Origin: DATAFF01 sp036257595
GTDB lineage: Bacteria; Pseudomonadota; Alphaproteobacteria; Rhizobiales; Aestuariivirgaceae
NCBI GenBank assembly: GCA_036257595.1
Contig: DATAFF010000106.1
Coordinates: 1-53,203, forward strand
Direction of reading: 5' to 3'
DNA: 53,203 bases
Shown here: one piece after another, positions 24,535-33,672 of the stretch
Layout of the letters: each line of letters starts with the position of its first letter
Position numbering within the stretch: the first letter of the stretch is position 1
Translations under genes and position numbers: made by a program
The notes under the pieces: generated by a model
Database searches by the model: none
The model's input: only the letters and a program-made list of their open reading frames with translations
Told to the model about the DNA's origin: nothing

Positions 24535-24945
24535 ATGACCAACGCGGCCACGCTCGAGAGATATGCCCCTTACGCCCTGGGTGTCCTGCGGATCGTGACG
24601 GCGCTCATCTTTCTGTCGCATGGCGCGCAGAAGCTGTTCGGCTTTCCCGCCATGCCGGCGGGAGGCGCGATGCCGGAGGCCTTCTCCTTCATGTGGTTCG
24701 GCGGCGCCCTCGAATTCTTCGGCGGGCTCCTGCTTCTCGCCGGACTGTTCACCCGCTGGGTCGCTTTCGTCCTCTCCGGCGAGATGGCGGTCGCCTATTG
24801 GATGTTTCACGCCCCCCAGAGCTTCTATCCAGTGCTGAACGGTGGTGACGCCGCGATCCTCTATTGCTTCGTGTTTCTCTATCTGGTGTTTGCCGGGCCA
24901 GGCGCCTGGAGCATCGACCAGGCAAGGGAAGGCAGTAGGCAGTAG
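24535..24945 (+). CDS. DoxX-family membrane protein
   Basis: ATG 24535 has GGAG nine bases upstream; ATG 24520 is an in-frame alternative. The 136-residue protein has four predicted membrane spans: LGVLRIVTALIFLSHGAQKL, the FFGGLLLLAGLFTRW span, VAFVLSGEMAVAYWMF, and ILYCFVFLYLVFAGPG. The SHGAQKLFG motif and overall layout are typical of DoxX proteins, which have poorly defined redox-linked roles. The last residues EGSRQ and the TAG stop are encoded by repeat copy 3, so the C-terminus was altered by the repeat. Confidence 0.92.
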   Translation: MTNAATLERYAPYALGVLRIVTALIFLSHGAQKLFGFPAMPAGGAMPEAFSFMWFGGALEFFGGLLLLAGLFTRWVAFVLSGEMAVAYWMFHAPQSFYPVLNGGDAAILYCFVFLYLVFAGPGAWSIDQAREGSRQ

Positions 24946-25026
24946 TTGGAGGGCAGTAGGCATTAGGCAGTAGGCCGTGAGCGGTGCTCTTCCCTGCTGC
25001 CTACTGCCTACTGCCTATTGCCTCCT
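24931..25026. repeat. palindromic GGCAGTA-unit repeat, copy 3, between convergent genes
   Basis: Left-arm units (GGCAGTAGGCAGTAG, then GGCAGTAGGCATTAGGCAGT) and right-arm units (CTGCCTACTGCCTACTGCCT) flank the core GTGAGCGGTGCTCTTCCCT. The stop codons of both doxX (24943-24945) and the MFS gene (25001-25003) are inside it. The hairpin could terminate both transcripts. Confidence 0.9.
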
Positions 25027-26230
25027 CCATCACCAGCGCGACCACCAGCCCGGAGAGAAACGTCACAACTCCGATCGATCCGATCGCCCAGGGAAATCCG
25101 AAGCGATCGGCAACGAGGCCGGCAGCGAGCGCGCCGATCGCATAGCCGAGATCGCGCCAGAAGCGATAGACGCTGAGCGATCGCGCCCGCCAGGCCGGCG
25201 ATGAGGCATCGGACACGGCGGCGATCAGGCTCGGATAGACCATGGCGGTGCCGATGCCGAGCATCAGGCTCCCGGCGAACCACCAACCGAAAGTGCGGGT
25301 GAGCGCCGTCAGGAGCAGCCCTGCGGCCTGCACCCACATGCCGGCGACGATCAGGCCCTTGCGCCCCAGGCGATCGCTCAACGGCCCGGTGACGAGCTGC
25401 AGGATGCCCCACGCCGTCGGGTAGATCGCCTTCAACACGCCGATCCGCTCCACCCCCAGGCCGAAGCTGATGAAGAACAGCGGGAAGATGCCCCAGCTCA
25501 TGCCGTCATTGAGGTTGTTGACGAGCCCGGCCTGCGATGCGGCAAACAGGTTTTTGTCGCGCCAGGACGTCAGCGAGAACACCTCCCGGAAGCCGATGGT
25601 CCCGTCCGGCTCCTTGCAACCGGCCATTTCCAGCGCGACATGCGAGCGGGTGTCGCGCACCAGCAGGATCGACAGCCCGAAACCGAGAATTGCATAGCCG
25701 ATGCCGAGATAGAACGGCACCGGCCGGAGCCCGTATCGCGATGCGAGATAGCCTGTGAGGAAGGCAGTCACGCCCACCGCGACATAGCCCGCGAACTCGT
25801 TGATGCCGATGGCGAGGCCGCGCGACTTCGGTCCGACGAGATCGATCTTCATGATCACCGTCATCGACCAGGCAAGCCCCTGATTGATGCCGAGGAGCGC
25901 ATTGGCGGCGACCACCCACTCCCAGCGCGGCGCCCACATGATCATCAAGGGGACCGGCAGACCGAACAGCCAGCCGATGACCAGCACCCGCTTGCGGCCC
26001 CACAGATCGGCCAGATGCCCGGAAACCAGGTTGGAGAACGCCTTGACGAGCCCGAAGCTGACGATGAACGAGACGACAATGGTGGTCGAGGCAATGCCGA
26101 ACTGCTCGGCACCGATCAGCGGCACGACCGTGCGCTCGAGGCCGACCATGCCGCCCACAAAGGCATTGATCAGCACCAGCAAGGCGAATTGCGGCCAGTT
26201 CTCCCTGAGACCGAGAGCGACGGTGGTCAT
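25001..26230 (-). CDS. MFS permease
   Basis: ATG 26230 gives 409 residues with about 12 hydrophobic spans. The first cytoplasmic loop carries the MFS signature GHLADLWGRKRVLV, and a related GPLSDRLGRKGLIV is present in the second half. The start has no ribosome site; the sequence before it is repeat copy 4, so the natural 5' region may have been displaced. The C-terminus (EEAIGSRQ) and TAG stop come from repeat copy 3. Substrate is unknown. The gene lies downstream of lon on the same strand. Confidence 0.9.
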   Translation of the reverse strand: MTTVALGLRENWPQFALLVLINAFVGGMVGLERTVVPLIGAEQFGIASTTIVVSFIVSFGLVKAFSNLVSGHLADLWGRKRVLVIGWLFGLPVPLMIMWAPRWEWVVAANALLGINQGLAWSMTVIMKIDLVGPKSRGLAIGINEFAGYVAVGVTAFLTGYLASRYGLRPVPFYLGIGYAILGFGLSILLVRDTRSHVALEMAGCKEPDGTIGFREVFSLTSWRDKNLFAASQAGLVNNLNDGMSWGIFPLFFISFGLGVERIGVLKAIYPTAWGILQLVTGPLSDRLGRKGLIVAGMWVQAAGLLLTALTRTFGWWFAGSLMLGIGTAMVYPSLIAAVSDASSPAWRARSLSVYRFWRDLGYAIGALAAGLVADRFGFPWAIGSIGVVTFLSGLVVALVMEEAIGSRQ

Positions 26231-26238
26231 GCGCGTGA

Positions 26239-26360
<122 letters not shown>

Positions 26361-26362
26361 AT

Positions 26363-28729
26363 CTAAGCCGCCCGCGTCTCCTCCCGCCTGTCCTCGAGCG
26401 ACGCCGCGACCGCATCCTCCACCCGCTCCAGCCATATGAACTCGAGCTCGCGGCGGATGTCTTCCGGGATCTCCTCATATTCCTTGCGGTTCCGTTCAGG
26501 CAGCATCACCCGCTTGAGGCCGGCGCGCGACGCCGCAACGACCTTCTCCTTGATGCCGCCCACCGGCAGCACCAGCCCGCGCAGGCTGATCTCCCCGGTC
26601 ATCGCCGTATCGCTGCGCACCGGCCGCTCGGTCATCAGCGAGGCCAGCGCCATGAACATGGCAACCCCGGCGCTTGGCCCGTCCTTGGGAACCGCCCCGG
26701 CCGGCACGTGAATGTGAATATCCGCCTTCTCGAAGGCGCTGGCCGCGATCCCGAGCTCGCTTGAGCGGTTCTTGACGATGCTGAGCGCCGCCTGCGCGCT
26801 TTCCTTCATCACATCGCCGAGCTGGCCGGTGAGGATGAGCCTGCCGCCGCCGGGCGTCCGCGTCGCCTCGATGAACAGGATGTCGCCGCCGACCGGCGTC
26901 CAGGCAAGCCCGGTGGCCACCCCCGCCATGCCGGTGCGCATCGCGAGCTCCCCTTCGAACAGCGGCGGCCCGAGAATGCCGCCGATATCGTCGGCATCGA
27001 TCTTGATCGGCCCGCTCTGGCCCTCGGCGATCCTGACCGCCGCATGGCGCAGCACCGTGCCGATCTGCCGCTCGAGCGTGCGCACGCCGGCCTCGCGCGT
27101 ATAGGCATCGATGATCCGCCGCAACGCGTCGTCGGTGATCTCGACCTGATCGGCGGTCAAGCCGTTGGCCTCGAGCTGCCGCCGCACCAGATAGCGCCGG
27201 GCGATCTCGAGCTTCTCCTTGGCGGTGTAGCCGGTGAGATTGATGATCTCCATCCGGTCGCGCAGCGGCCCCGGTATGGTGTCGGGCATGTTGGCGGTGG
27301 TGATGAACACCACCCGCGACAGGTCGAAAGGCACGCCGATGTAATTGTCTCGGAAGGTGTTGTTCTGCTCGGGATCGAGCACCTCGAGCAGCGCCGAGGC
27401 GGGATCACCCTGGATGCCGCGGCCGAGCTTGTCGATCTCGTCCAGCATCATCACGCAGTCGCGCTCGCCGGCCTTGCGGATTGCCTGGATGATGTTGCCC
27501 GGCAAGGCGCCGATATAGGTGCGCCGATGGCCGCGGATCTCCGCCTCGTCATGCACCCCGCCGAGGCTGACCCGCACGAACTTCCGCTGCATGGCGCGCG
27601 CGATCGACTGGCCGAGCGAGGTCTTGCCGACGCCGGGCGGCCCGATGAAGCACAGGATCGGCGCCTTGCCCTGCGGCGCGAGCTTCCGCACCGCCAGATA
27701 TTCGATGATCCGCCGCTTGATCTTCTCCAGGCCGTAATGATCCTCATCCAGGATCCGACGCGCTTCGGCGATGTCGATCGGCGGCCGCTCGGGCAGCTTC
27801 CATGGCAGCTCGACCAGCCAGTCGAGATAGGTGCGCACCATGCCATATTCGGCCGCTGCCTCGGGCATGCGCTCGAGCCGCCTGAGCTCCTTGCGAGCCT
27901 GCTCCTCGGCATCCTTGGGCATCTCGGCCTTGGTGATCGCCTGGGCAAGCTCGGCGATCTCCGCCGCCTTGCCTTCGTCGCCCTCGCCGAGCTGGCGCTG
28001 GATCGCCGCCATCTGCTCGCGCAGCAGCACCTCACGCTGGCGCTCGTCGAGCGCCGCCCGGGTTTGCTTGCCGATCTCGGCCGACAGCCTCAGCACCTCG
28101 AGCCGGTGCGCCAGCAGCCGCGACACCTTCTCCATGCGCGCGGTGACGTCGATCGTCTCGAGGATCTCCTGCTTCTCCTCCGGGCGGGTGTCCATGTAAG
28201 CGGTGGCGAGGTCGGCAAGCGCTCCGGGCCCCGTCACCGAGCGGATCGCCGCCACGAGCTCCTGCGGGGCCTGCGGCAAGAGCTCGACCGCTTCCACCGC
28301 CTGGTTCTGCAGATGGAGGAACCGCGCCTCGACCTCGGTCGAGACGGGCTCCGATTCGGGGATTCGCAGCACCCGTGCCACGAGAAATGGCCAGCCCTCG
28401 AGGAAGTCGGTGACCTGGAACCGCTGATCGCCCTGGCAGATGAGATGGTGCGTACCGTCGGGAGCGGTCACATAGCGCAGGATGTTGGCGATGGTCCCCA
28501 TCTTGTAGAGATCGTCGGGACTAGGATCCTCGACCGCCGGATCCTTCTGCATGATGATCCCGATCTGGCGCTGGTCGCGCAGCGCCTGCTGGGCAGCCGC
28601 CACCGATTTCGGCCGCATCACCGCGACCGGCATCACCACGCCCGGAAACAGCACGAAATTGCGTACGGGAACGATGATGGTTGCATCCGGCGGCAGCGCA
28701 GGAAGATCGTTCGTCCGGCTGTCAGCCAC
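26363..28729 (-). CDS. lon: ATP-dependent protease Lon (LonA type)
   Basis: GTG 28729 starts inside the last codons of hsp20, overlapping it by eight bases. The 788-residue protein has the LonA layout: N-terminal substrate domain (about 15-210, LPALPPDATIIVPVRNFVLF), coiled-coil region (220-310), AAA+ module with Walker A GPPGVGKTSLGQ and Walker B DCVMMLDEIDKL, and a C-terminal Ser-Lys protease domain with the nucleophile in KDGPSAGVAMF and catalytic Lys in PVGGIKEKVVAA. It degrades misfolded and regulatory proteins in the cytoplasm. Length is standard. Coupling to Hsp20 suggests this is a stress-type Lon, possibly a second copy in the genome. Confidence 0.96.
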   Translation of the reverse strand: MADSRTNDLPALPPDATIIVPVRNFVLFPGVVMPVAVMRPKSVAAAQQALRDQRQIGIIMQKDPAVEDPSPDDLYKMGTIANILRYVTAPDGTHHLICQGDQRFQVTDFLEGWPFLVARVLRIPESEPVSTEVEARFLHLQNQAVEAVELLPQAPQELVAAIRSVTGPGALADLATAYMDTRPEEKQEILETIDVTARMEKVSRLLAHRLEVLRLSAEIGKQTRAALDERQREVLLREQMAAIQRQLGEGDEGKAAEIAELAQAITKAEMPKDAEEQARKELRRLERMPEAAAEYGMVRTYLDWLVELPWKLPERPPIDIAEARRILDEDHYGLEKIKRRIIEYLAVRKLAPQGKAPILCFIGPPGVGKTSLGQSIARAMQRKFVRVSLGGVHDEAEIRGHRRTYIGALPGNIIQAIRKAGERDCVMMLDEIDKLGRGIQGDPASALLEVLDPEQNNTFRDNYIGVPFDLSRVVFITTANMPDTIPGPLRDRMEIINLTGYTAKEKLEIARRYLVRRQLEANGLTADQVEITDDALRRIIDAYTREAGVRTLERQIGTVLRHAAVRIAEGQSGPIKIDADDIGGILGPPLFEGELAMRTGMAGVATGLAWTPVGGDILFIEATRTPGGGRLILTGQLGDVMKESAQAALSIVKNRSSELGIAASAFEKADIHIHVPAGAVPKDGPSAGVAMFMALASLMTERPVRSDTAMTGEISLRGLVLPVGGIKEKVVAASRAGLKRVMLPERNRKEYEEIPEDIRRELEFIWLERVEDAVAASLEDRREETRAA

Positions 28730-29138
28730 GCGATGTCTCCGCTTTCTTGAGCGATACGGTGAGGCACCCGTCTATGACCGCGACATCAACCGATTCATAG
28801 CGCCCCGACGGCAGCCTGATCCGCCGCTCGAACCGTCCCTGTGGCAGCTCGAGCCGATGGATCACCGCGGTCCGAAGCTCCCGCGGCAGGGTCCGGCTGC
28901 CGGCCACCACGAGATCCGCACCATCGATGGCTGTCTGCACCTGCTGGGCGGCGACCCCCGGCAGTGCCACGAAAACGAGCACCTCCCGCTCGGTCTCCAG
29001 CACGTCAACCGGTGGCTCCCAGGATGGTTGCCGCAGCCGCGAGCGCGGCGGGCCAAAAAAGTCCTGATGCATGCGTTCGGCTCGGGCGAGCATCTCGCAA
29101 GCCTCGGACCACATCCAATTCCGGGAATAATCCGCCAT
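28722..29138 (-). CDS. small heat-shock protein, Hsp20 family
   Basis: The 138-residue protein has an alpha-crystallin domain from about 40 to 130 (PPVDVLETEREVLVFVALPG, VQTAIDGADLVVAG and FERRIRLPSGRYESVDVAVI), with short flanks. The N-terminal arm is aromatic and Met-rich as usual. It should bind unfolding proteins and prevent aggregation. Its TGA overlaps the GTG start of lon, so chaperone and protease are made together. An RpoH-like promoter lies 40-70 bases upstream. Confidence 0.93.
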   Translation of the reverse strand: MADYSRNWMWSEACEMLARAERMHQDFFGPPRSRLRQPSWEPPVDVLETEREVLVFVALPGVAAQQVQTAIDGADLVVAGSRTLPRELRTAVIHRLELPQGRFERRIRLPSGRYESVDVAVIDGCLTVSLKKAETSRG

Positions 29139-29177
29139 TCAGCACCTGTAGAGCCGTTTAGGTGGTCCTTCTTGTCG

Positions 29178-29205
29178 CCATCGGTCATCTAAGGTGGGCT
29201 TCAAG
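29178..29205 (-). promoter_or_regulatory. putative RpoH (heat-shock sigma) promoter for hsp20-lon
   Basis: On the minus strand CTTG (complement of 29202-29205) is followed after 17 bases by CCGATGG (complement of 29178-29184). Alphaproteobacterial RpoH promoters have the form CTTG-N17-CYTATNT, so the -35 and spacing fit and the -10 is partial. The site is about 40 bases before the hsp20 start, as expected. Confidence 0.5.
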
Positions 29206-29291
29206 GACCTCTTTTCAATCGTATTGCACTTCCAAAACCGATCGGCAACTCGGTCCCTTGACAGGATCAGCGCCGTGCCGAGAGTCGGCGC

Positions 29292-30146
29292 ATGCAGGAT
29301 TTCTGGAAGCGCTTCCGTCGCGACCGGCTCGCGATGATCGGGCTCGCGACGATCCTGTTGCTGCTGTTTGTAGGCCTCTTTGCCCCGGTCATCTCGCCCT
29401 ACAACCCCAATGAGCAATTCTTCGACGGCCTGACGCTGGAGGGCTCTCCCCTGCCCCCCGGCGAGCGTTTCTGGTTCGGCACCGACACCAACGGGCGGGA
29501 CCAGTTCTCGCGGCTGCTGTACGGCGCCCGCACCTCGATCCTGATCGGCATCATCGCCAATGGTATCGCTGTGATAATTGGCAGTTTTCTGGGGGTTACC
29601 GCGGGTTATCTGCGCGGCCCGGCGGGCGCCACGATCATGCGGCTCACCGATCTGATGATGGCCTTTCCACCGCTTCTCCTGGCCATCGCGCTTGCTGCCA
29701 TCCTCAAGCCTGGTCTCGCCATCATCATCATCGTCATCGCGCTGGTGAACTGGGTGCAGATTGCCCGGGTGATCTACAGCGAGACGGTGGCGCTAGCCGA
29801 ACGAGACTATATCGAAGCGGCGCGGGCACTTGGCGCCGGTCCGCTTCGTATCCTGTTCCGCCATCTGCTGCCGCATCTCGTCCCGACCATCACCGTCTAC
29901 GCGACGCTCGGCATCGCCACCACGGTCCTCCTCGAAGCCATGCTGTCCTTCCTCGGTCGTGGCGTCCAGCCGCCCACCCCGGCCTGGGGCATGATGATCT
30001 TCGAGAGCCAGTCCTACTTCTTGAACGCACCATGGCTGGTGTTCATACCCGGTGCCGCGATCCTCATCCTTGCGCTCTCCTTCAATCTCGTCGGCGACGG
30101 GCTGCGCGATGCCCTCGACCCGACCCAGCGGGACGGCAGCAGATGA
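29292..30146 (+). CDS. ABC transporter permease, DppC/OppC type
   Basis: First gene of a six-gene transport operon. The 284-residue protein has six predicted spans, the OppC N-terminal segment (FWKRFRRDRLAMIGLATILL) and the periplasmic motif WFGTDTNGRDQFSRLLYGAR. The EAA loop that contacts the ATPases is visible as DYIEAARALGAGPLRILFRH. Its TGA overlaps the ATG of the next permease. It forms half of the membrane channel for a peptide- or amide-like solute. Confidence 0.94.
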   Translation: MQDFWKRFRRDRLAMIGLATILLLLFVGLFAPVISPYNPNEQFFDGLTLEGSPLPPGERFWFGTDTNGRDQFSRLLYGARTSILIGIIANGIAVIIGSFLGVTAGYLRGPAGATIMRLTDLMMAFPPLLLAIALAAILKPGLAIIIIVIALVNWVQIARVIYSETVALAERDYIEAARALGAGPLRILFRHLLPHLVPTITVYATLGIATTVLLEAMLSFLGRGVQPPTPAWGMMIFESQSYFLNAPWLVFIPGAAILILALSFNLVGDGLRDALDPTQRDGSR

Positions 30147-31063
30147 TCGGTTACATCGCCAGGCGCCTCGTCGCCTCGTTCCTGATCCTGATCGGGGTGA
30201 CCATGGTCACCTTTGCCCTCACCTTCATGATACCGGCCGATCCGGTGGCAATGCTGGCGGGGCGCAACGCGACGGCGCAGACCCGCGAGCAGATCCGCCA
30301 TCAGCTCGGCCTCGACCGACCGCTTCCCGTCCAATACGTCACTTATGTCGCGCGTCTCGCGGTTGGCGACTTCGGCAAATCCTATGCCCGCAAGACCGAC
30401 GTCGCCGACCTGATCGCGTCGCGTCTTCCCCCCACCCTGCTCCTCATGCTGGGCGCCATCCTGGCCGAGCTGATGATCGGCATCCCGGCCGGAATCTATG
30501 CCGCGAGCCGGCGCGGCAGCGGCGCCGACAAGGTGGCCATGACATTGTCCTTCGTGACCGTCTCGACCCCGCAATTCGTCGTCGGGCTCACCCTGCTCTA
30601 TGTCTTCGCCTATCTGCTGAGCTGGTTTCCCCTGAGCGGCTACGGATCGCTCAGCAATCTCATCCTGCCGGCATTGACGCTCGGGATGGCCGGCGGCGGC
30701 TGGTATTCGCGCATGATGCGCTCCTCGATGATCGAAGTGCTGCGCCAGGACTATATCCGCACGGCGCGCGCCAAGGGCATGGGCGAGCGCCGCGTCCTCT
30801 TGGTTCACGGCCTGCGCAACGCTGCGCTGCCGATCATCGCCATGATCGGTCTCGACATCGGCATCTTCATGTCGGGCGTGGTGGTGGTCGAGAACGTGTT
30901 CGGCTGGCCGGGGATCGGTCAGCTCATGTGGCAGGCGATCCAGTCGCTCGACATTCCCATCATCATGGGTGTCACCACCGTCGCCGCCTTGTTCATTGTG
31001 CTCGGCAATTTCCTGGCTGACCTGGTCGCGCCGCTCATTGACCCGCGCATTCGATTGCGTTGA
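30143..31063 (+). CDS. ABC transporter permease, DppB/OppB type
   Basis: ATG 30143 overlaps the upstream stop (ATGA). The 306-residue protein begins MIGYIARRLVASFLILIGVT, typical of DppB, with six spans. The EAA loop reads DYIRTARAKGMGERRVLLVH. The order permease C before permease B is the reverse of the common dppBC order. It pairs with the first permease in the same complex. Confidence 0.94.
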   Translation: MIGYIARRLVASFLILIGVTMVTFALTFMIPADPVAMLAGRNATAQTREQIRHQLGLDRPLPVQYVTYVARLAVGDFGKSYARKTDVADLIASRLPPTLLLMLGAILAELMIGIPAGIYAASRRGSGADKVAMTLSFVTVSTPQFVVGLTLLYVFAYLLSWFPLSGYGSLSNLILPALTLGMAGGGWYSRMMRSSMIEVLRQDYIRTARAKGMGERRVLLVHGLRNAALPIIAMIGLDIGIFMSGVVVVENVFGWPGIGQLMWQAIQSLDIPIIMGVTTVAALFIVLGNFLADLVAPLIDPRIRLR

Positions 31064-31107
31064 TATAGGGCAGAAATCTTAGAAGAAGAGAACAGGGAGA
31101 TCCGCAA

Positions 31108-32724
31108 ATGAAACGGCTGTTCGTGGCCGCCTTGGCCATTGGTTGCGCGGCCCTAGCTGCACCTCTGGCCTTTGGCGAGACGCCAAAGCAGGGCGGATCG
31201 GCGGTGGTGACATTCAACAACGACCTGACCACCCTCGATCCTCAGGTCGGTTACGACTGGCAGAACTGGTCGGTGATCAAGTCGATCTTCGACGGGCTGA
31301 TGGACTACAAGCCGGGGACGACCGAGCTCGAGCCCGACCTCGCCAAGGAATTCACCATTTCCGACGATGGCCTGACCTATACGTTCAAGCTCCGCGACGG
31401 CCTCAAATTCCACAATGGTCGGCCGGTCACCGCGGCTGATGTGAAATATTCGATCGAGCGCGCCGTCAATCCCGCCACCCAAAGCCCGGGCGCCGGCTAT
31501 TTCAGCATGATCAAGGGCCATGACGAGCTGAGCGGCGGCAAGGCCAAGGAGATGTCCGGCATCGCCACGCCCGACGACAAGACCGTTGTTTTCACCCTGA
31601 CCCGGCCGGATGCTACCTTCCTGCATCTGATGGCCATCAATTTCGCCTATGTCGTCCCGAAGGAGGAAGTGGACAAGGCAGGTTCCGACTGGGGCAAGAA
31701 GCCGGTCGGCAGCGGCGCCTTCAAATTCGTCGAATGGGTTCCCGGCCAGCGCATTGTGCTCGAGCGCAATCCCGACAATCACCGTGCCGGCATTCCCTAT
31801 CTCGACAAGCTCACCTTCGAGTTCGGCCAGGACCCGACCGTCGCTGTGCTGCGGCTCGGCAAGGGCGAGGTCGACATCGTCGGTGACGGCATTCCACCGG
31901 CCCAGTTCGCCCAGATCATGGCCGATCCGGCCAATAAGGAGCTGATTGCTATCGGCGATCAGCTCCACACCGGCTATGTCACCATGAATGTCACCGCACC
32001 GCCCTTCGACAATCTCAAGGTGCGCCAGGCGGTCAACATGGCGATCAACAAGGACCGCATCGTCCGGCTCATCAACAATCGCGGCGTGCCGGCGACCCAG
32101 GCGCTGCCCCCCGCCATGCCCGGTTACAACCGCCAGAACAAGGGCTATGCCTTCGATCCGGAAGGTGCCAAGAAGCTGCTCAAGGAAGCCGGTGCCGAGA
32201 ACATCTCGACCGAGCTTTACGCCATGAATGTCGACCCCAATCCGCGCATCGCCCAGGCGATCCAGCAGGACCTCGCCGCGGTCGGCATCAAGGCTGAGAT
32301 CCGGTCGCTCGCCCAGGCCGAGGTCATTGCTGCCGGCGGCTCGGGCAAGGCTCCCATGGTATGGTCGGGCGGCATGGCCTGGATCGCCGACTTCCCCGAT
32401 CCCGCCAATTTCTATTACGGGATTCTCGGCTGCGCCGGCGCCATCGAGGGTGGCTGGAACTGGACGAAGTACTGCAACAAGAAACTTGATTCCAGGGCCG
32501 AGAAGGCCGATGCCATGGTCAAGCCCGACCAATCGGAAGGGCGCATCGCCGCCTGGCAGGGGATTTTCGACGATGTGCTGAAGGATGCCCCATGGGCGCC
32601 GGTGTTCAACGAGAAGCGTTTCACCTATCACTCGGCACGGCTCGGCGGCGATCCCACGCTGTTCACCGATCCGATCCATATCCCGGTGAATTACGACTAC
32701 ATCTATGCCAAGGATGGCAAATAG
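31108..32724 (+). CDS. ABC transporter substrate-binding protein, family 5
   Basis: ATG 31108 is preceded by GGGAG at good distance. The 538-residue protein has a Sec signal (LFVAALAIGCAALAAPLAFG) and the family 5 pattern: LTTLDPQVGYDWQNW, LKFHNGRPVTAADVKYSIER, GSGAFKFVEWVPGQ and NLKVRQAVNMAINKDRIVR. Four Cys residues near the C-terminal third (GILGCAG, WTKYCNKK) include two that could form a disulphide. It captures the solute for this operon's transporter. The amidase next to it suggests that the solute carries an amide. Confidence 0.94.
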   Translation: MKRLFVAALAIGCAALAAPLAFGETPKQGGSAVVTFNNDLTTLDPQVGYDWQNWSVIKSIFDGLMDYKPGTTELEPDLAKEFTISDDGLTYTFKLRDGLKFHNGRPVTAADVKYSIERAVNPATQSPGAGYFSMIKGHDELSGGKAKEMSGIATPDDKTVVFTLTRPDATFLHLMAINFAYVVPKEEVDKAGSDWGKKPVGSGAFKFVEWVPGQRIVLERNPDNHRAGIPYLDKLTFEFGQDPTVAVLRLGKGEVDIVGDGIPPAQFAQIMADPANKELIAIGDQLHTGYVTMNVTAPPFDNLKVRQAVNMAINKDRIVRLINNRGVPATQALPPAMPGYNRQNKGYAFDPEGAKKLLKEAGAENISTELYAMNVDPNPRIAQAIQQDLAAVGIKAEIRSLAQAEVIAAGGSGKAPMVWSGGMAWIADFPDPANFYYGILGCAGAIEGGWNWTKYCNKKLDSRAEKADAMVKPDQSEGRIAAWQGIFDDVLKDAPWAPVFNEKRFTYHSARLGGDPTLFTDPIHIPVNYDYIYAKDGK

Positions 32725-32736
32725 CGCGGCGCCGCC

Positions 32737-33672
32737 ATGCACAATCACACCATCCATCAGCATCAGAGTCATTTCGGCTGGAATCGCGACAACCCGCCCG
32801 CCGCCCGGATCGCGCCGGGCGAGACTGTCGAGTTCCACCCGGTTGACTCCTCGGGCGGCCAGCTCGATCCCGAATCGACTGTTGCCGATATCGCCAGGCT
32901 CGATTTCGCCAAGGTCAACCCGGTAGCCGGCCCCATCTATGTCGATGGTGCCGAGCGCGGCGACGCCATCAAGGTGACGCTGCTCTCCTTCGCGCCATCG
33001 GGCTGGGGGTGGACCGCCAACATTCCGGGCTTCGGCCTGCTCGCCGACCAGTTCCCCGAGCCTGCCCTGCATATTTGGAAATACGATCCGAAGACGCTGG
33101 CGCCGGCGATGTACGGTCCTGGCGGCAAGGTGCCGCTCAAGCCCTTCTGCGGCACCATTGGCCTCGCCCCCGCCGAGCCCGGGCAGCATTCGGTGGTGCC
33201 GCCGCGGCGGATGGGCGGCAACATGGACATTCGCGACCTCGCCGCCGGCACGGTGCTCTATCTGCCGGTCGAGGTGAGGGGCGGCCTCTTCAGCGTCGGC
33301 GACACCCATGCGACGCAGGGCGATGGCGAGGTCTGCGGCACCGCCATCGAGAGCCCCTGCTCGCTTGCCGCCAAATTCGAGCTGGAGAAGAACGTCAAGC
33401 TGCCCTTTCCGCGCTTCACCACCACCGGGCCGGTTGCCCGCCATATGGACGCCAAGGGCTATGAAGCGACGACGGGCATCGGTCCCGACCTGATGGCGGC
33501 GGCCCGGTCTGCCGTCATGGGAATGATCGACCTCCTGTCGGCTCGCTACAAGATGCGGCCCGTCGACGCCTATATGCTCTGCAGCGTCTGCGGCGACCTG
33601 CGAATCAGCGAGATCGTCGACCTGCCGAACTGGGTCGTCTCGTTTTATTTTCCACGAATCGTCTTGGAATGA
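32737..33672 (+). CDS. acetamidase/formamidase family protein
   Basis: The gene starts 12 bases after the binding-protein stop and its own stop overlaps the ATPase start (ATGA). The 311-residue product belongs to the FmdA/AmdA family: VEFHPVDSSGGQLDPES, GPIYVDGAERGDAIKVTLLS, PRRMGGNMDIRDLAAGTVLY and LFSVGDTHATQGDGEVCGTA. The last motif holds the metal-binding Asp/His and catalytic acids. Family members hydrolyse short aliphatic amides to ammonia and acid. No signal peptide is seen, so it probably acts on the imported substrate in the cytoplasm. Confidence 0.93.
   Translation: MHNHTIHQHQSHFGWNRDNPPAARIAPGETVEFHPVDSSGGQLDPESTVADIARLDFAKVNPVAGPIYVDGAERGDAIKVTLLSFAPSGWGWTANIPGFGLLADQFPEPALHIWKYDPKTLAPAMYGPGGKVPLKPFCGTIGLAPAEPGQHSVVPPRRMGGNMDIRDLAAGTVLYLPVEVRGGLFSVGDTHATQGDGEVCGTAIESPCSLAAKFELEKNVKLPFPRFTTTGPVARHMDAKGYEATTGIGPDLMAAARSAVMGMIDLLSARYKMRPVDAYMLCSVCGDLRISEIVDLPNWVVSFYFPRIVLE

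Noticed and set aside
27044..28750. Long open frame antisense to lon (568 codons)
   Set aside because: Its product is His/Leu/Arg-rich low-complexity sequence caused by high GC3 of lon; no family or ribosome site.
31153..33444. 763-codon open frame antisense to the binding-protein and amidase genes
   Set aside because: It crosses two well-supported genes and has no recognisable motif; a mirror of GC-biased codons.
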